From Selenomonadaceae bacterium (GTDB taxonomy: Bacteria > Bacillota > Negativicutes > Selenomonadales > Selenomonadaceae), in NCBI GenBank assembly GCA_017476005.1, contig JAFVEM010000004.1, forward strand, positions 16,476 through 80,475: a stretch of 64,000 bases of DNA, given 5' to 3'. Shown one piece after another: positions 16,339-25,518 of this stretch. Position numbers and translations under genes: made by a program. The notes beneath the pieces were generated by a model. The model saw only the letters and a list, made by a program, of their open reading frames with translations. It was not told the DNA's origin and did not search any database. Within the stretch, counting starts at the first letter, position 1; each line of letters opens with the position of its first letter.

Positions 16339-16506
16339 ATGGGAGATAGATTACAAAATATGTATTCAGCGATAAAATCGCAGGAGTTGGAAGGGTTAAG
16401 CATATCTCCTTATGGTAAACGCATTTTAATGATGTTTGCAACCAACAAAATCTCTCTTGCTGAAGCTAAACATATGTTACTAGCCCCTGATTCCTTGAGC
16501 AAGTAG
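16339..16506 (+). CDS. Antitoxin of a Fic toxin-antitoxin pair, 55 residues
   Basis: This short protein begins MGDRLQNMYSAIKSQELEGL. It contains S14-Q-E-L-E18-G19, exactly the (S/T)xxxE(G/N) inhibitory motif by which class I antitoxins push a Glu into the ATP site of Fic enzymes. The gene has a consensus promoter, a GAGAGGAG ribosome site and ends one base before the fic start, so the two are coupled. VbhA-type antitoxins have the same size and order. Confidence 0.8.
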   Translation: MGDRLQNMYSAIKSQELEGLSISPYGKRILMMFATNKISLAEAKHMLLAPDSLSK

Positions 16507-16507
16507 C

Positions 16508-17107
16508 ATGAAGATAGATATTTACAGTGATAACAATGGCGTGTTAATAAATAAATTGGGCATCAGTGATGGAAAGCTACTAAAAGAGGCAGAGGCTAGA
16601 ATAGCTGCCGTTAAAATTATAACATTGAGAAGTCGTTCTTTTGCAGAGTTTAATTTTAATACACTGCGTACTATACACAGAGAAATTTTTGAGGACATTT
16701 ACGACTGGGCTGGTGAGTTGCGTACCGTTGATATTGCTAAATCCATGTTGTTTTGCCGTGCTATGTTTCTGCCAGATCAGGCCGACGATATATTTTCACG
16801 CTTAGCAAAGAACAACTATTTAAAGAATATAAAACGACTTGACTTTTGCGAGGGAGCAGGGAATCTTTTCTGCGATCTCAATATGCTGCATCCATTTCGC
16901 GATGGCAACGGCAGAAGCCTGAGAGAGTTTATGTTCCATCTGGCTCGTAGTGCCGGTTATGTCTGTGACTTGAACACGGTAAGACGTGACATATATCTTG
17001 AGGCATCAATAAAGGGTCATACGGATTCATCAGCGATGATAAGAATTATGAACGCTATTGTACGCGAAGACAAAGTGCATGAGCAACAAGTACAGCTAGG
17101 TCGCTAA
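16508..17107 (+). CDS. fic: Fic domain AMP transferase toxin
   Basis: The 199-residue protein has the full Fic motif HPFRDGNGR from His128, plus the upstream DIYDWAGELRTVDI segment typical of active Fic proteins. All residues needed for AMP transfer are present. It lacks its own inhibitory helix, so control depends on the 55-residue antitoxin encoded just before. The target is unknown. Base composition is AT-richer than the housekeeping neighbours, in line with horizontal gain. Confidence 0.9.
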   Translation: MKIDIYSDNNGVLINKLGISDGKLLKEAEARIAAVKIITLRSRSFAEFNFNTLRTIHREIFEDIYDWAGELRTVDIAKSMLFCRAMFLPDQADDIFSRLAKNNYLKNIKRLDFCEGAGNLFCDLNMLHPFRDGNGRSLREFMFHLARSAGYVCDLNTVRRDIYLEASIKGHTDSSAMIRIMNAIVREDKVHEQQVQLGR

Positions 17108-17136
17108 ATTGTGAGTAAAAATTGATTGAACAAAAA

Positions 17137-17175
17137 ACTCCCTTAATAGGCGCAAGTCCTACAAGGGAGTTTTTA
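17137..17175. terminator. Bidirectional terminator between fic and the LysR gene
   Basis: ACTCCCTT pairs with AAGGGAGT. T-runs flank both sides (TTTTTAT rightward, TTTTTTG leftward), so it can end fic and the convergent LysR gene. Confidence 0.75.
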
Positions 17176-17277
17176 TCATTTGACTAAATTGAGGAATTTC
17201 TATGCTCTTGGCCGCAAAAAATCCGCCGTTGACGTAAGGAAAAACCGTACACTAAGCGGACGAAAAACGGGCTACGT

Positions 17278-18183
17278 TTAGGGTATCAAAAAATCCAAAA
17301 AGCGACGGGCGGCGCGCGACAGCGGTTGTTGTTTGCCATAGGCGGCTACCAGACAGCGCTCTTCCGTCGGCTCCGCTATCTCAAAGAAGAACGGCTGACC
17401 GCATGCCAGACCGTGTTTCACCACCATGTCCGTTACCAAGGTTGCCCCCATGCCTTCGGCGCAAAGTTCCGCCGCGCTTAAAATGCTGTCGGCCTCAAAG
17501 ACCACCTGCGGCGTAGTTTGGGTGTTTTGGCATAAAGCGGTGTAGATGGAAAACATACGCCTGTTTGCTTTCAGGGCGATAAAAGGCTCGTGGTGAAGTC
17601 TCGCGAAGGAAATGGTGGGAAAAGGCGGCGTCTGCGGCGCAATGTATTTTTGCCCCCAAGGATGTTGCGGCGGCACCGCCAGCAAAACTCGCTCTTTCAT
17701 TATCGGTATAGACGCGAAAAAATTAGGGGGGAGCGGCTCGTAGAGCAGAGCAAAATCCACATGCCCTTGCCGCACATGCTCGCGCAATCTTTCCGTAGAG
17801 CCTTCCACCACTGAGAGCTTAATGCCGGGGTAGCGTCGGTGAAACGCCACCAACGCCCCGGTTAAAAGACACACCGACCGCGTTCGCGAGCTACCGATAC
17901 GCACCTCCCCCGTGCGGAGTTCCGATAAGTCATCCACCTGTTGCCTTAGTGTGCGGCTAATCTGCTGCATGGCTTGCGCCGCTTTCACATAAGCCTCTCC
18001 CGCCTCCGTGAGTTTTAACGGATTTTGACTGCGGTCAAAGAGCGGCGTTTCTAGTTCGCTTTCGATTTTTTTGATGCACTGGGAAAGTGAGGGCTGGGAA
18101 ACAAAAAGATGTTTCGCCGCTTGCGACAGGGTGCCGTCCGCCACCACCTGCAACACACTGCGCCATTCGTGTTCGTCTATCAT
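17278..18183 (-). CDS. LysR family transcription regulator
   Basis: The 301-residue protein opens with the LysR helix-turn-helix (LSQAAKHLFVSQPSLSQCIKKIESELETPLFDRS) and has the two-lobed substrate-binding domain. The ATG at 18183 has GAGGTAGG upstream; the longer frame to 18387 is not supported. It is divergent from the sugar-binding lipoprotein and chemoreceptor genes, the usual placing for a LysR regulator of a neighbouring operon. The effector is unknown. Confidence 0.9.
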   Translation of the reverse strand: MIDEHEWRSVLQVVADGTLSQAAKHLFVSQPSLSQCIKKIESELETPLFDRSQNPLKLTEAGEAYVKAAQAMQQISRTLRQQVDDLSELRTGEVRIGSSRTRSVCLLTGALVAFHRRYPGIKLSVVEGSTERLREHVRQGHVDFALLYEPLPPNFFASIPIMKERVLLAVPPQHPWGQKYIAPQTPPFPTISFARLHHEPFIALKANRRMFSIYTALCQNTQTTPQVVFEADSILSAAELCAEGMGATLVTDMVVKHGLACGQPFFFEIAEPTEERCLVAAYGKQQPLSRAARRFLDFLIP

Positions 18184-18352
18184 TTGCCTACCTCGTCGGA
18201 TATTCTCGCGATATTTCTTTTCGATAACCATAAATTTACAGCAAGCGCGCCGAAAAAAAAAGAGGAAATTTCCCTTTGTGAACGAAATAGAGAAATAGAA
18301 AAGCGTGAAAACGAACTTAGGGGAAATATAAATCTTTCGGGGAGTGAGGACT

Positions 18353-19276
18353 ATGAAATACCAGAAAACGGCTGTGGCGGCGCTCATGGCTCTCGGACTG
18401 TTTATGACCGGGTGCGGCGGCGACAGCGATAGCGGCGGCGTGGCCTACATGAACCACAACGATGAGGATGTCTTCGGGCAGACTATCAAAAGCTCTTTCG
18501 ACCAAGCGGCTAAAAGTAGCGGCCTCAAAGTAACTTACTACGACGCCAAGGGAGACGGCAACTTCCAAGCCGACCAATTCAAAGAAGTGGTGGAGGGCGG
18601 CGCCAAGGAAATTGTTCTCTTGGCGGTGAACGGCGAACTTATGGCGCCCTTGGTGGATGACGCGATAGATAAGGGCGTGACCATTGTGGCCATGAATCGG
18701 GACGTGGCCACCGATAAAGCCATTGCCGTGCGTTCCAACGAGATAGAGGCCGGCATTATGCAGGCGGATTACATGGTTAAAAACCTGCCGCAAGGCGCGA
18801 AAGTGGCATATCTTGCCGGAACCATGAATCAAATGAGTTCTCGCGCCCGTTGGGAAGGCTTTAAGACCCATTGTCTTGACAAGAGGCCGGACGTGGAACT
18901 CTTGAGTATGCAGGACGGCAGTTACAGCCGCGCCGAAGCCCTGAAGATAACCACCATGTGGCTGAGTCTGTTCCCGAAAATCGATGCCATTGTCTGCGGC
19001 AACGACGAAATGGCCTTGGGAGCAATCGCAGCGCTGAAAGCGGCGAACAGACTGGAAGGGTGCATGGTATCCGGGGTAGATGCGACGGATGCGGCGCTCA
19101 AGGCTATCGCTGTGGGAGAAATGGTGCAGACCGTTAAGCAGGATGCAGTGGGGCAAGCCAAAGGCGCCATCACCGTCATTGAGGAAATCGGAAAGGGCAA
19201 TCCGCCGCCAAAGGATATTATCATCCCCTTCGCTTCCATAACGAAAGATAACTTGAACGAATTTGTCGGCAAGTAG
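18353..19276 (+). CDS. RbsB-like periplasmic sugar-binding lipoprotein
   Basis: The 307-residue protein has a signal peptide with a lipobox ending at Cys21 (LFMTGC). A type I periplasmic-binding fold of the ribose/galactose group follows, with [47 protein letters not shown] and [14 protein letters not shown] phrases. It should bind a sugar or related ligand. No ABC transporter genes are adjacent; instead a chemoreceptor follows 13 bases later. It may therefore present ligand to that receptor. The ATG at 18353 follows GGGGAGTGAGG. Confidence 0.87.
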   Translation: MKYQKTAVAALMALGLFMTGCGGDSDSGGVAYMNHNDEDVFGQTIKSSFDQAAKSSGLKVTYYDAKGDGNFQADQFKEVVEGGAKEIVLLAVNGELMAPLVDDAIDKGVTIVAMNRDVATDKAIAVRSNEIEAGIMQADYMVKNLPQGAKVAYLAGTMNQMSSRARWEGFKTHCLDKRPDVELLSMQDGSYSRAEALKITTMWLSLFPKIDAIVCGNDEMALGAIAALKAANRLEGCMVSGVDATDAALKAIAVGEMVQTVKQDAVGQAKGAITVIEEIGKGNPPPKDIIIPFASITKDNLNEFVGK

Positions 19277-19289
19277 GGAGGCGAGGCGT

Positions 19290-20996
19290 ATGTTAAAGAA
19301 TTTAGCGGTACGAACGAAGATTTTGGTGCTGTCGGCGGTGATGCTCTGCATTACCTGTTTGGTGGCCGCCGTGGGCTTTTATTACATCGGCGCCTCCAAG
19401 GATTCCTTGGACGAAATGTACAGTAGCAACCTCATGGCCACCCAGTACCTTAACGACGCCAACAATCAGTATCGGGTCATCGACGAGAACGTGGTTTTCC
19501 TGATGCTGGGAGGGCAAGGAACGGATAGGAGTATTTTGCGCGGCGACATCCTCTCTAGGCTTACGGCCATACGCGGCGATTCGGACAAGCTCAAGGAAAC
19601 CTTGCCTAACCCCAAGGCGCAAGAGCTGTTAAAAGAATTGGACGGCCATGTGGAGCAAGCCATTGCCGCCGTCAAGGCCACGGAAAATCTGACCGAAAGC
19701 CCGGCGGATAGGGTGAAAAGTTACGAAAACCTCATGCGCGTCAAAAGCCTCGCCATGGATTTGGATGCCATTACCCCGGAAAACGTCATGGAAGGCAAGG
19801 TACTCTTTGATGTAACCAATAGGGATTACGCCGTGGCGGTGAAGATTTTCTTGGGGATAATCTTCCTCGGTTTAATCTTTGCCGTGGTGGCGGCGACCAT
19901 CGTGGCGCGGAATATTTCGGAGCCACTCTCCCGTTCCATCGAGGAATTTAACGCCATGGCCGAGGGCGACCTCACCAAGGATTTGCCGGAGGAACTCAAA
20001 GCGCGTCGGGACGAAATTGGCGCCATGGTAACGGCTCTGGCCAAAATGCAACACGGTCTTCGAGACATTCTGCAAAGCGTCCGCGCCGAGGCGCAAAAGA
20101 ACGTGGCCATTGTGGAGCAGGTGCAGGGGAATCTCGCCACCCTAAACGACCATACTCAAGATATGTCGGCTACCTCGGAGGAAATGGCCGCCGGTACCGA
20201 GGAAACAGCCGCCTCCACCGCCAATATTCAAAACCTCAGCGACCATGTGAACGCCGAAATTCATCACACCGCCGAGGAAGCCCAAAAGAGCGTGGCCTAC
20301 GCCGAAGAAATTAACGAGCGAGTGAACACCATCAAGGAAAACACGGACAAAGCCGCTCACGCCGCCAAAGATCTATATGACAATACCAGAGAATCCTTGG
20401 AGAGCGCCATTGAGTCCGCCAAGGTGGTCACCAGCATCGCCGAACTCACGGAGGAAATCGCCGCCATCGCCGAACAGACCAACCTCCTCGCCCTGAACGC
20501 CGCCATTGAAGCCGCCAGAGCCGGAGAGGCCGGGCGCGGTTTCTCGGTGGTGGCCGACGAAGTACGGAAACTGGCGGAGCAATCCAACGGCACCGCCGAC
20601 AACATCAAACAGCTCACCGGCAAAGTTACCGGCGCGGTGGATGAACTCTCGAAGAACGCCTTTGCCATTCTGCAATTCATCGACAACTCGGTATCAAAAG
20701 ACTACGGCACCATGCAAACCACCGCCGACCAATATCTGAAAGACACCGCCTATTTCCAAGAATTTGCGCGGCAAAGCAGTGCCAGCGCCCTGAGTTTAAG
20801 CGATTCCGTCCAAAACATGAGTCAAGCCATGGACGAAATAGCCAAAGCCACTCACGAAGGCGCCGTCGGCAACACCAACATCGCCGAAAAAGTAGCCTCT
20901 ATGGCGGACAACGCCCACGAGATACTGGATCGCATGAAAGAATCCGAGGACGGGGCGCACCGTCTCATGGAACAGGTGGATCGGTTTAAGTTGTAA
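19290..20996 (+). CDS. Methyl-accepting chemotaxis protein
   Basis: The 568-residue protein has an N-terminal membrane segment (about 10-33), a helical periplasmic sensor of about 150 residues and a second membrane segment (about 182-208). A HAMP domain and a long coiled-coil signalling domain follow. The signalling tip is [20 protein letters not shown] and [15 protein letters not shown]. It signals to CheA/CheW. No terminal docking pentapeptide for CheR is visible. It probably works with the adjoining sugar-binding lipoprotein. GGGAGGCGAGG precedes the ATG at 19290. Confidence 0.92.
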   Translation: MLKNLAVRTKILVLSAVMLCITCLVAAVGFYYIGASKDSLDEMYSSNLMATQYLNDANNQYRVIDENVVFLMLGGQGTDRSILRGDILSRLTAIRGDSDKLKETLPNPKAQELLKELDGHVEQAIAAVKATENLTESPADRVKSYENLMRVKSLAMDLDAITPENVMEGKVLFDVTNRDYAVAVKIFLGIIFLGLIFAVVAATIVARNISEPLSRSIEEFNAMAEGDLTKDLPEELKARRDEIGAMVTALAKMQHGLRDILQSVRAEAQKNVAIVEQVQGNLATLNDHTQDMSATSEEMAAGTEETAASTANIQNLSDHVNAEIHHTAEEAQKSVAYAEEINERVNTIKENTDKAAHAAKDLYDNTRESLESAIESAKVVTSIAELTEEIAAIAEQTNLLALNAAIEAARAGEAGRGFSVVADEVRKLAEQSNGTADNIKQLTGKVTGAVDELSKNAFAILQFIDNSVSKDYGTMQTTADQYLKDTAYFQEFARQSSASALSLSDSVQNMSQAMDEIAKATHEGAVGNTNIAEKVASMADNAHEILDRMKESEDGAHRLMEQVDRFKL

Positions 20997-21000
20997 ATTC

Positions 21001-21153
21001 TTTTGGGGTTTCACCCCAAACCCTAGCAGGGGGAATGATTCCCCCTGCACCCCTCAATAGAATTTTTATTATGGGGTGCAGGGGCGAAGTCCCTGCTGGG
21101 AGTCCAGAGGGCAAAGCCCTTTGGTGAGGTATGGGGCAAAGCCCCATTTTTTT
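21001..21153. repeat. Family A dispersed hairpin repeat, copy 3 (long form)
   Basis: It consists of several linked hairpins: TTGGGGTTTCACCCCAA, AGCAGGGGGA...TCCCCCTG, GCAGGGGCGAAGTCCCTGC, AGGGCAAAGCCCT and TGGGGCAAAGCCCCA, the last followed by TTTTTTTG. It fills the gap between the chemoreceptor and sbcD and can serve as a terminator. Confidence 0.75.
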
Positions 21154-21174
21154 GTTAGAAGGAGTGTAGCTCTC

Positions 21175-22329
21175 TTGAAATTTTTTCATCTTTCAGACCT
21201 ACATCTCGGTCTGAAACTCATGCAACGTGACCTCAGGGAGGAGCAGGAATACATTTTAGGACAGGTGGCGGCGGCGGTTAAAGCCGAAAAGCCCGATGCC
21301 TTGATTATCGCCGGGGATATTTACGACAAGGCCATTCCCTCCGCCGAGGCAGTGACCCTCTTTGATTGGTTCATCGGGGAGCTGATGGCGGCGAAAGCCG
21401 ATTTATGTATTATGGCCATCAGCGGCAACCACGACAGCGCCCCCAGAGTAAATGTCTTTCGGCATATCCTCGCGCGGCAGCATTTTCATTTGGTAGGCTT
21501 GCCGCCCCAAAGCGCGGCGGAATCCATCGCCCAAGTCACCTTGGAGGACGATTTCGGCAAGGTGCATTTCTATCTCCTGCCCTTTGTGCGTCCCTCCATG
21601 ATGCGTCGGGTCTTGGAGGTGCCGGAGGGGGAAGACCTTTCCTACGACGAAACGGTGCGCCGTCTGCTGGCTAGGGAAAAAATTTTGGCCAAAGACAGGA
21701 ATGTACTGGTAAGTCATCAGTTTTATTTGCCCTTGGGCGCTGAGGCGGCGGACATTCCCCGGGAAGATTCGGAGATTATCACCGTGGGCAATATTGATAC
21801 CGTTCGCGCCGACGTGCTGTCCCCCTTTGATTACGCGGCTTTGGGACATATTCACCGCCCTATGAAGGTAGGAGCGGAGAAAATCCGCTACTCAGGCACG
21901 CCCCTAGCCTATTCCGTCAGCGAAGCCGGACAAGCCAAAGGAATCGTGACGGTGGAACTAAAGGAAAAGGGGAAAATGAACATCGACACCATTCCCCTAA
22001 AGCCGCGGCGAGCGGTACGCACCCTGCGCGGCACCTTAGAGGAGCTACTGCGAGCGGCCTCCGAAGATTATGTGACCCTCGTGGTGACCGACCCGGAAGA
22101 TATAGATGTCATTGACATGCAGGATCGGCTGAAAAAAGCCTTTCCCTTTCATTTGGACATACGCCGGGAAACGGCTCGCGCCGTTAATTACGAAGCGGCC
22201 GCCGAGGGGCAGAGCGTCAAGCTGTCTCCCATGGAGCTAATGGATGCCTTTTTGCCGGATTTAACGGCGGAGGAACGGCAGGTATTACAAGATGTGGTCA
22301 ACGCGGTGCAGGGAGGCGAGGAGAATTGA
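21175..22329 (+). CDS. sbcD: Exonuclease subunit SbcD
   Basis: The 384-residue metallophosphoesterase has the metal ligands in order: SDLHLG, AGDIYD, SGNHDS and ALGHIHRP. It forms the Mre11-like nuclease of the SbcCD complex, which opens DNA hairpins and trims ends. The TTG at 21175 has GAAGGAGTG upstream and gives the normal N-terminus (MKFFHLSDLHLG); the longer frame runs into a repeat. It overlaps sbcC by 4 bases. Abundant hairpin repeats nearby are natural SbcCD substrates, though that link is only an idea. Confidence 0.93.
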   Translation: MKFFHLSDLHLGLKLMQRDLREEQEYILGQVAAAVKAEKPDALIIAGDIYDKAIPSAEAVTLFDWFIGELMAAKADLCIMAISGNHDSAPRVNVFRHILARQHFHLVGLPPQSAAESIAQVTLEDDFGKVHFYLLPFVRPSMMRRVLEVPEGEDLSYDETVRRLLAREKILAKDRNVLVSHQFYLPLGAEAADIPREDSEIITVGNIDTVRADVLSPFDYAALGHIHRPMKVGAEKIRYSGTPLAYSVSEAGQAKGIVTVELKEKGKMNIDTIPLKPRRAVRTLRGTLEELLRAASEDYVTLVVTDPEDIDVIDMQDRLKKAFPFHLDIRRETARAVNYEAAAEGQSVKLSPMELMDAFLPDLTAEERQVLQDVVNAVQGGEEN

Positions 22330-25300
22330 AACCTCTAAAACTTACGCTGGAAGCCTTCGGCTCCTACAACGAAAAAACGGTGATTGATTTTCGGAAAAAC
22401 CGACAAAATCTCTTTCTCGTGGCCGGGAACACCGGCGCCGGCAAGACCACCATCTTTGACGCTTTGGTTTTTGCCCTCTACGGCGAGGCCAGCTCCGGCC
22501 GGAATCGCAAAAGCGGCGCGGAACTCCAAAGTCAATTCGGGGATTACACCGTTTCTCCCATGGTGGAGCTGGAATTTCTGAAAATCCAAGGCACAGAAGA
22601 ACTCCGCTATGTGGTGCGGCGCAGTCCCAAACACCGAAAACTGGTGGTCAAGGGAAAAAACAAGGGGGGCTACACCGATAAAGCCGAAACCGTGTCCCTC
22701 ATTCTCCCCGATGGTAGCGAGTTCTCCCAAAACAATCGGGAAACCGACGCTCGCCTTACGGAAATCATCGGCCTCACCAAGGATCAATTCATGCAGGTGG
22801 GCATGATAGCGCAAGGGGAGTTTATGGAGGTATTACGGGCTAAATCCGACGATAAAAAGCAGATTTTTCGCCGCCTGTTTAATACCGGCTTATATCAGGA
22901 AATATTGGAGGCGCTCACCGAACGCCGCCGGGAAGCGGAAGGAGAGACGGCTAAGCTCGAGGCCGCCATTCGCGCCGAGCTTAGCCATTTGGTGATTCCT
23001 TCCGGGACTCCGGAATTTGCGGAGCTGGCGGCGGCGCAAAAAAATATCCTGACGGCGGATTTTAGCGTCAGCGAATTTGAAAATTTGCTGACGGGCTTGC
23101 AGGAACTGGTGAAGACCCTGACGGAAAAACTAACCGCCGCCAAAACCGATGCCAAAACAGCCCAAGAAAATAGCGATAAGAAAAGAGATGCTTACACCGC
23201 CGCCCTAGAGCTGATGAAATCCTTTGAGAGGCTAAAGGCCGCCGAGGGCGAGCTTAGCACCTACGCCGCCCAAGCCGCAAAAATGCAGGGGGCGCCTAAG
23301 CTGATAGAAAATTTGCGCGCCGCCTATGAAATCAAGGGACTCCACGCTAATTATCAAGACGCCGCCAACAAGGCTAAAGACACCGCTAAGCGTTTACGGC
23401 AGCAGCAAGAGGCTTTGCCGAAACTGCAAACAATCGCCGCCACCGCAGCGACTGACGCCAAAACCACTGCCACCGCCCAAGAAAAAGCCGCCACCGCACT
23501 GGCTACCGTCACCGAAGCTGTCACCAAAGAACTTAGCTTGCGCGCGAAAATCAAGCAGGACGAGCAGGAGATTAAGAAGGGGAAAGAAAAATTAGCGGTA
23601 GCGGAAAAGGAGTTAGCAGCGAGTAAAAAATCCTTGCAGGACTTGCAGACGGAAGAAGAAAGATACCGTAAGGAGCGCGAGGAGCTGAAAGACTTGCCCA
23701 CCACCGAGATGGAACATAAGCACACCCTTGAGGCGTTGCAAAAACTGGCGGCGGATGTAGCGGAGATAAGCGCCCAGCAGACGACGCTGAAAAAGCAGAA
23801 GGCGCAAGTCCAAACGACGGCGGCTGATTACAAAAACTCACGGCGACAGGCGGCCAGCAAAGGAGAATTTTATCAGCGTTTGCAGGAGCAATTTTTTGAC
23901 GAGCAAGCCGGATATTTGGCGCAAGAAAAATTACATGATGGCGAGCCTTGCCCCGTGTGCGGTTCCTTAGACCACCCCTCGCCCTGCGCCGTAACGGCGG
24001 ATAAAGCCGTTACTCGCGAGGCGATAGATAAGGCGCGCGCGGAACACGATAAGGCCAGAAGCGAGCAAGAAAAGGCGGCGGCCAACATGGCCAAGGCCGA
24101 AACCGATTATACGAAGGGTCTGGAGGATTTTAAGGAACGCGGCAGGAAATTACGGGCAGAGCTGAAAAAAGTCGCCGCAGAGGTGCCTGATTCACTCACC
24201 CCCAGAGAGGCCGCCCAAATATTGAGCGACCTTCAAGAAGCCCTAGCGGCCACTGCCCAAGAATTGCAGAAAAAAAAGGCGCGACTGCAAGCAGCGGAGA
24301 AATTTTTGGCGAAAGTAACCGAGAAGCGCGCCGCACTGCAAGACAAATTGGAGGCGGCGCAGGAAGCAGTAAAAACCGCTCAGACAGAACTCGCCGCCAG
24401 CGAGTCTCAAGCGCAAAGTCGCCGCGCCGAGCAAAAATTCCCCGACGAGGCCACGGCCAAACTGCGGCAAAGGACGGCGGAAGAGCAAAAAAAGACCGCC
24501 GATGCCAAGGCGCAACAGGCGGCTACCGCAAAAGAAAAGGCCCAAGCCGCCCTGGGAGAGGCGTGGGTCCTAATCAAACGCTGTCAAACGGATTTGCCGG
24601 AGGAAGAAGGCGCTGCCGCTAAGCGTCATACTCTCTACCAAGAACGCATGGCCGCCCGGGATTTGGCGGAAACGGAATGGCAGGAGCTAATCGCCAAATA
24701 CGACGCCGACTACCCGGACAAATTGCAAGCAGAACTTACCCTATACTTGCAAAAACGGGATTTGGCAGAGGGACGTAAGGCCGCCGCGCTGGAGGCCATA
24801 GGAGGCAGAGACAGGCCGGAGGTGGAGGCTCTGGCGCAAGCCAAAGACAAGGCCGCCGAGGAACTTACGGAAAGACAAAAAGCGGTAAACGAACTCAAGG
24901 AGGCCGCGCAGAGCGACCGACGGGTTTTAGCGGCGCTTAAAGAAAAAGAGGCGGCGAGAAACCTAGCCAAAGGGCGACAAATCATTCTCAACGGTCTGTA
25001 CAACCGTTTGGCCGGAAAGGTCAGCGGCGCTCGGATGGATATTGAAACCTTTGTGCAACGTTATTACCTGAAGCAAATTTTGGCCGCCGCCAACCGCCGT
25101 TTTCAAAGCATGTCTTTGGGGCAGTACGAGCTGAGGATGGTGCCGGATGCGGAGGCCGGAGCCGGCAAAAATCGGGGACTTGATCTCATGGTATATTCCA
25201 CCGTCACCCAAAAAGAGCGCGAAATCCGCACCCTCTCCGGCGGCGAATCATTCATGGCGGCGCTGTCCATGGCTTTAGGCATGGCCGATGAAATCGAGTC

Positions 25301-25517
25301 TGCGGCCATCAGCCTAGACATTATGTTCATCGACGAAGGTTTTGGCTCCCTAGACGACTACGCTCGCAACCAAGCGGTAAAAGTCCTGCAAAATGTGAGC
25401 GCCTCGCGACTAATCGGCATTATCTCCCATGTGGAAGAGCTGAAACAGGCCATCGAAAGCAAACTCATGGTCACCAAGGACGAGCGCGGCAGCCACGCGC
25501 GGTGGGAGATAAGTTAG
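22326..25517 (+). CDS. sbcC: Exonuclease subunit SbcC (Rad50-like ATPase)
   Basis: The 1063-residue protein has a Walker A (AGNTGAGKTTIFDAL) near residue 35, long coiled coils rich in Ala, Glu and Lys, and a zinc hook CPVCG at about 542. The ABC signature LSGGES and Walker B LDIMFIDEGFGSLD lie near the C-terminus. It pairs with SbcD. The TTG start overlaps the sbcD stop as TTGA with GGGAGGCGAGGAG upstream. Convergent with mnmE, only one base apart. Confidence 0.93.
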   Translation: MKPLKLTLEAFGSYNEKTVIDFRKNRQNLFLVAGNTGAGKTTIFDALVFALYGEASSGRNRKSGAELQSQFGDYTVSPMVELEFLKIQGTEELRYVVRRSPKHRKLVVKGKNKGGYTDKAETVSLILPDGSEFSQNNRETDARLTEIIGLTKDQFMQVGMIAQGEFMEVLRAKSDDKKQIFRRLFNTGLYQEILEALTERRREAEGETAKLEAAIRAELSHLVIPSGTPEFAELAAAQKNILTADFSVSEFENLLTGLQELVKTLTEKLTAAKTDAKTAQENSDKKRDAYTAALELMKSFERLKAAEGELSTYAAQAAKMQGAPKLIENLRAAYEIKGLHANYQDAANKAKDTAKRLRQQQEALPKLQTIAATAATDAKTTATAQEKAATALATVTEAVTKELSLRAKIKQDEQEIKKGKEKLAVAEKELAASKKSLQDLQTEEERYRKEREELKDLPTTEMEHKHTLEALQKLAADVAEISAQQTTLKKQKAQVQTTAADYKNSRRQAASKGEFYQRLQEQFFDEQAGYLAQEKLHDGEPCPVCGSLDHPSPCAVTADKAVTREAIDKARAEHDKARSEQEKAAANMAKAETDYTKGLEDFKERGRKLRAELKKVAAEVPDSLTPREAAQILSDLQEALAATAQELQKKKARLQAAEKFLAKVTEKRAALQDKLEAAQEAVKTAQTELAASESQAQSRRAEQKFPDEATAKLRQRTAEEQKKTADAKAQQAATAKEKAQAALGEAWVLIKRCQTDLPEEEGAAAKRHTLYQERMAARDLAETEWQELIAKYDADYPDKLQAELTLYLQKRDLAEGRKAAALEAIGGRDRPEVEALAQAKDKAAEELTERQKAVNELKEAAQSDRRVLAALKEKEAARNLAKGRQIILNGLYNRLAGKVSGARMDIETFVQRYYLKQILAAANRRFQSMSLGQYELRMVPDAEAGAGKNRGLDLMVYSTVTQKEREIRTLSGGESFMAALSMALGMADEIESAAISLDIMFIDEGFGSLDDYARNQAVKVLQNVSASRLIGIISHVEELKQAIESKLMVTKDERGSHARWEIS

Positions 25518-25518
25518 C

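Noticed and set aside
18317..19351. Long antisense frame (344 codons) opposite the sugar-binding lipoprotein
   Set aside because: It mirrors a clear lipoprotein gene, has no ribosome site and its residues are His/Arg-rich as expected of an antisense frame in this codon usage.
21001..21153. CRISPR-like repeats in the family A copies
   Set aside because: Copies are not regularly spaced, have no unique spacers and no cas gene is in the window.
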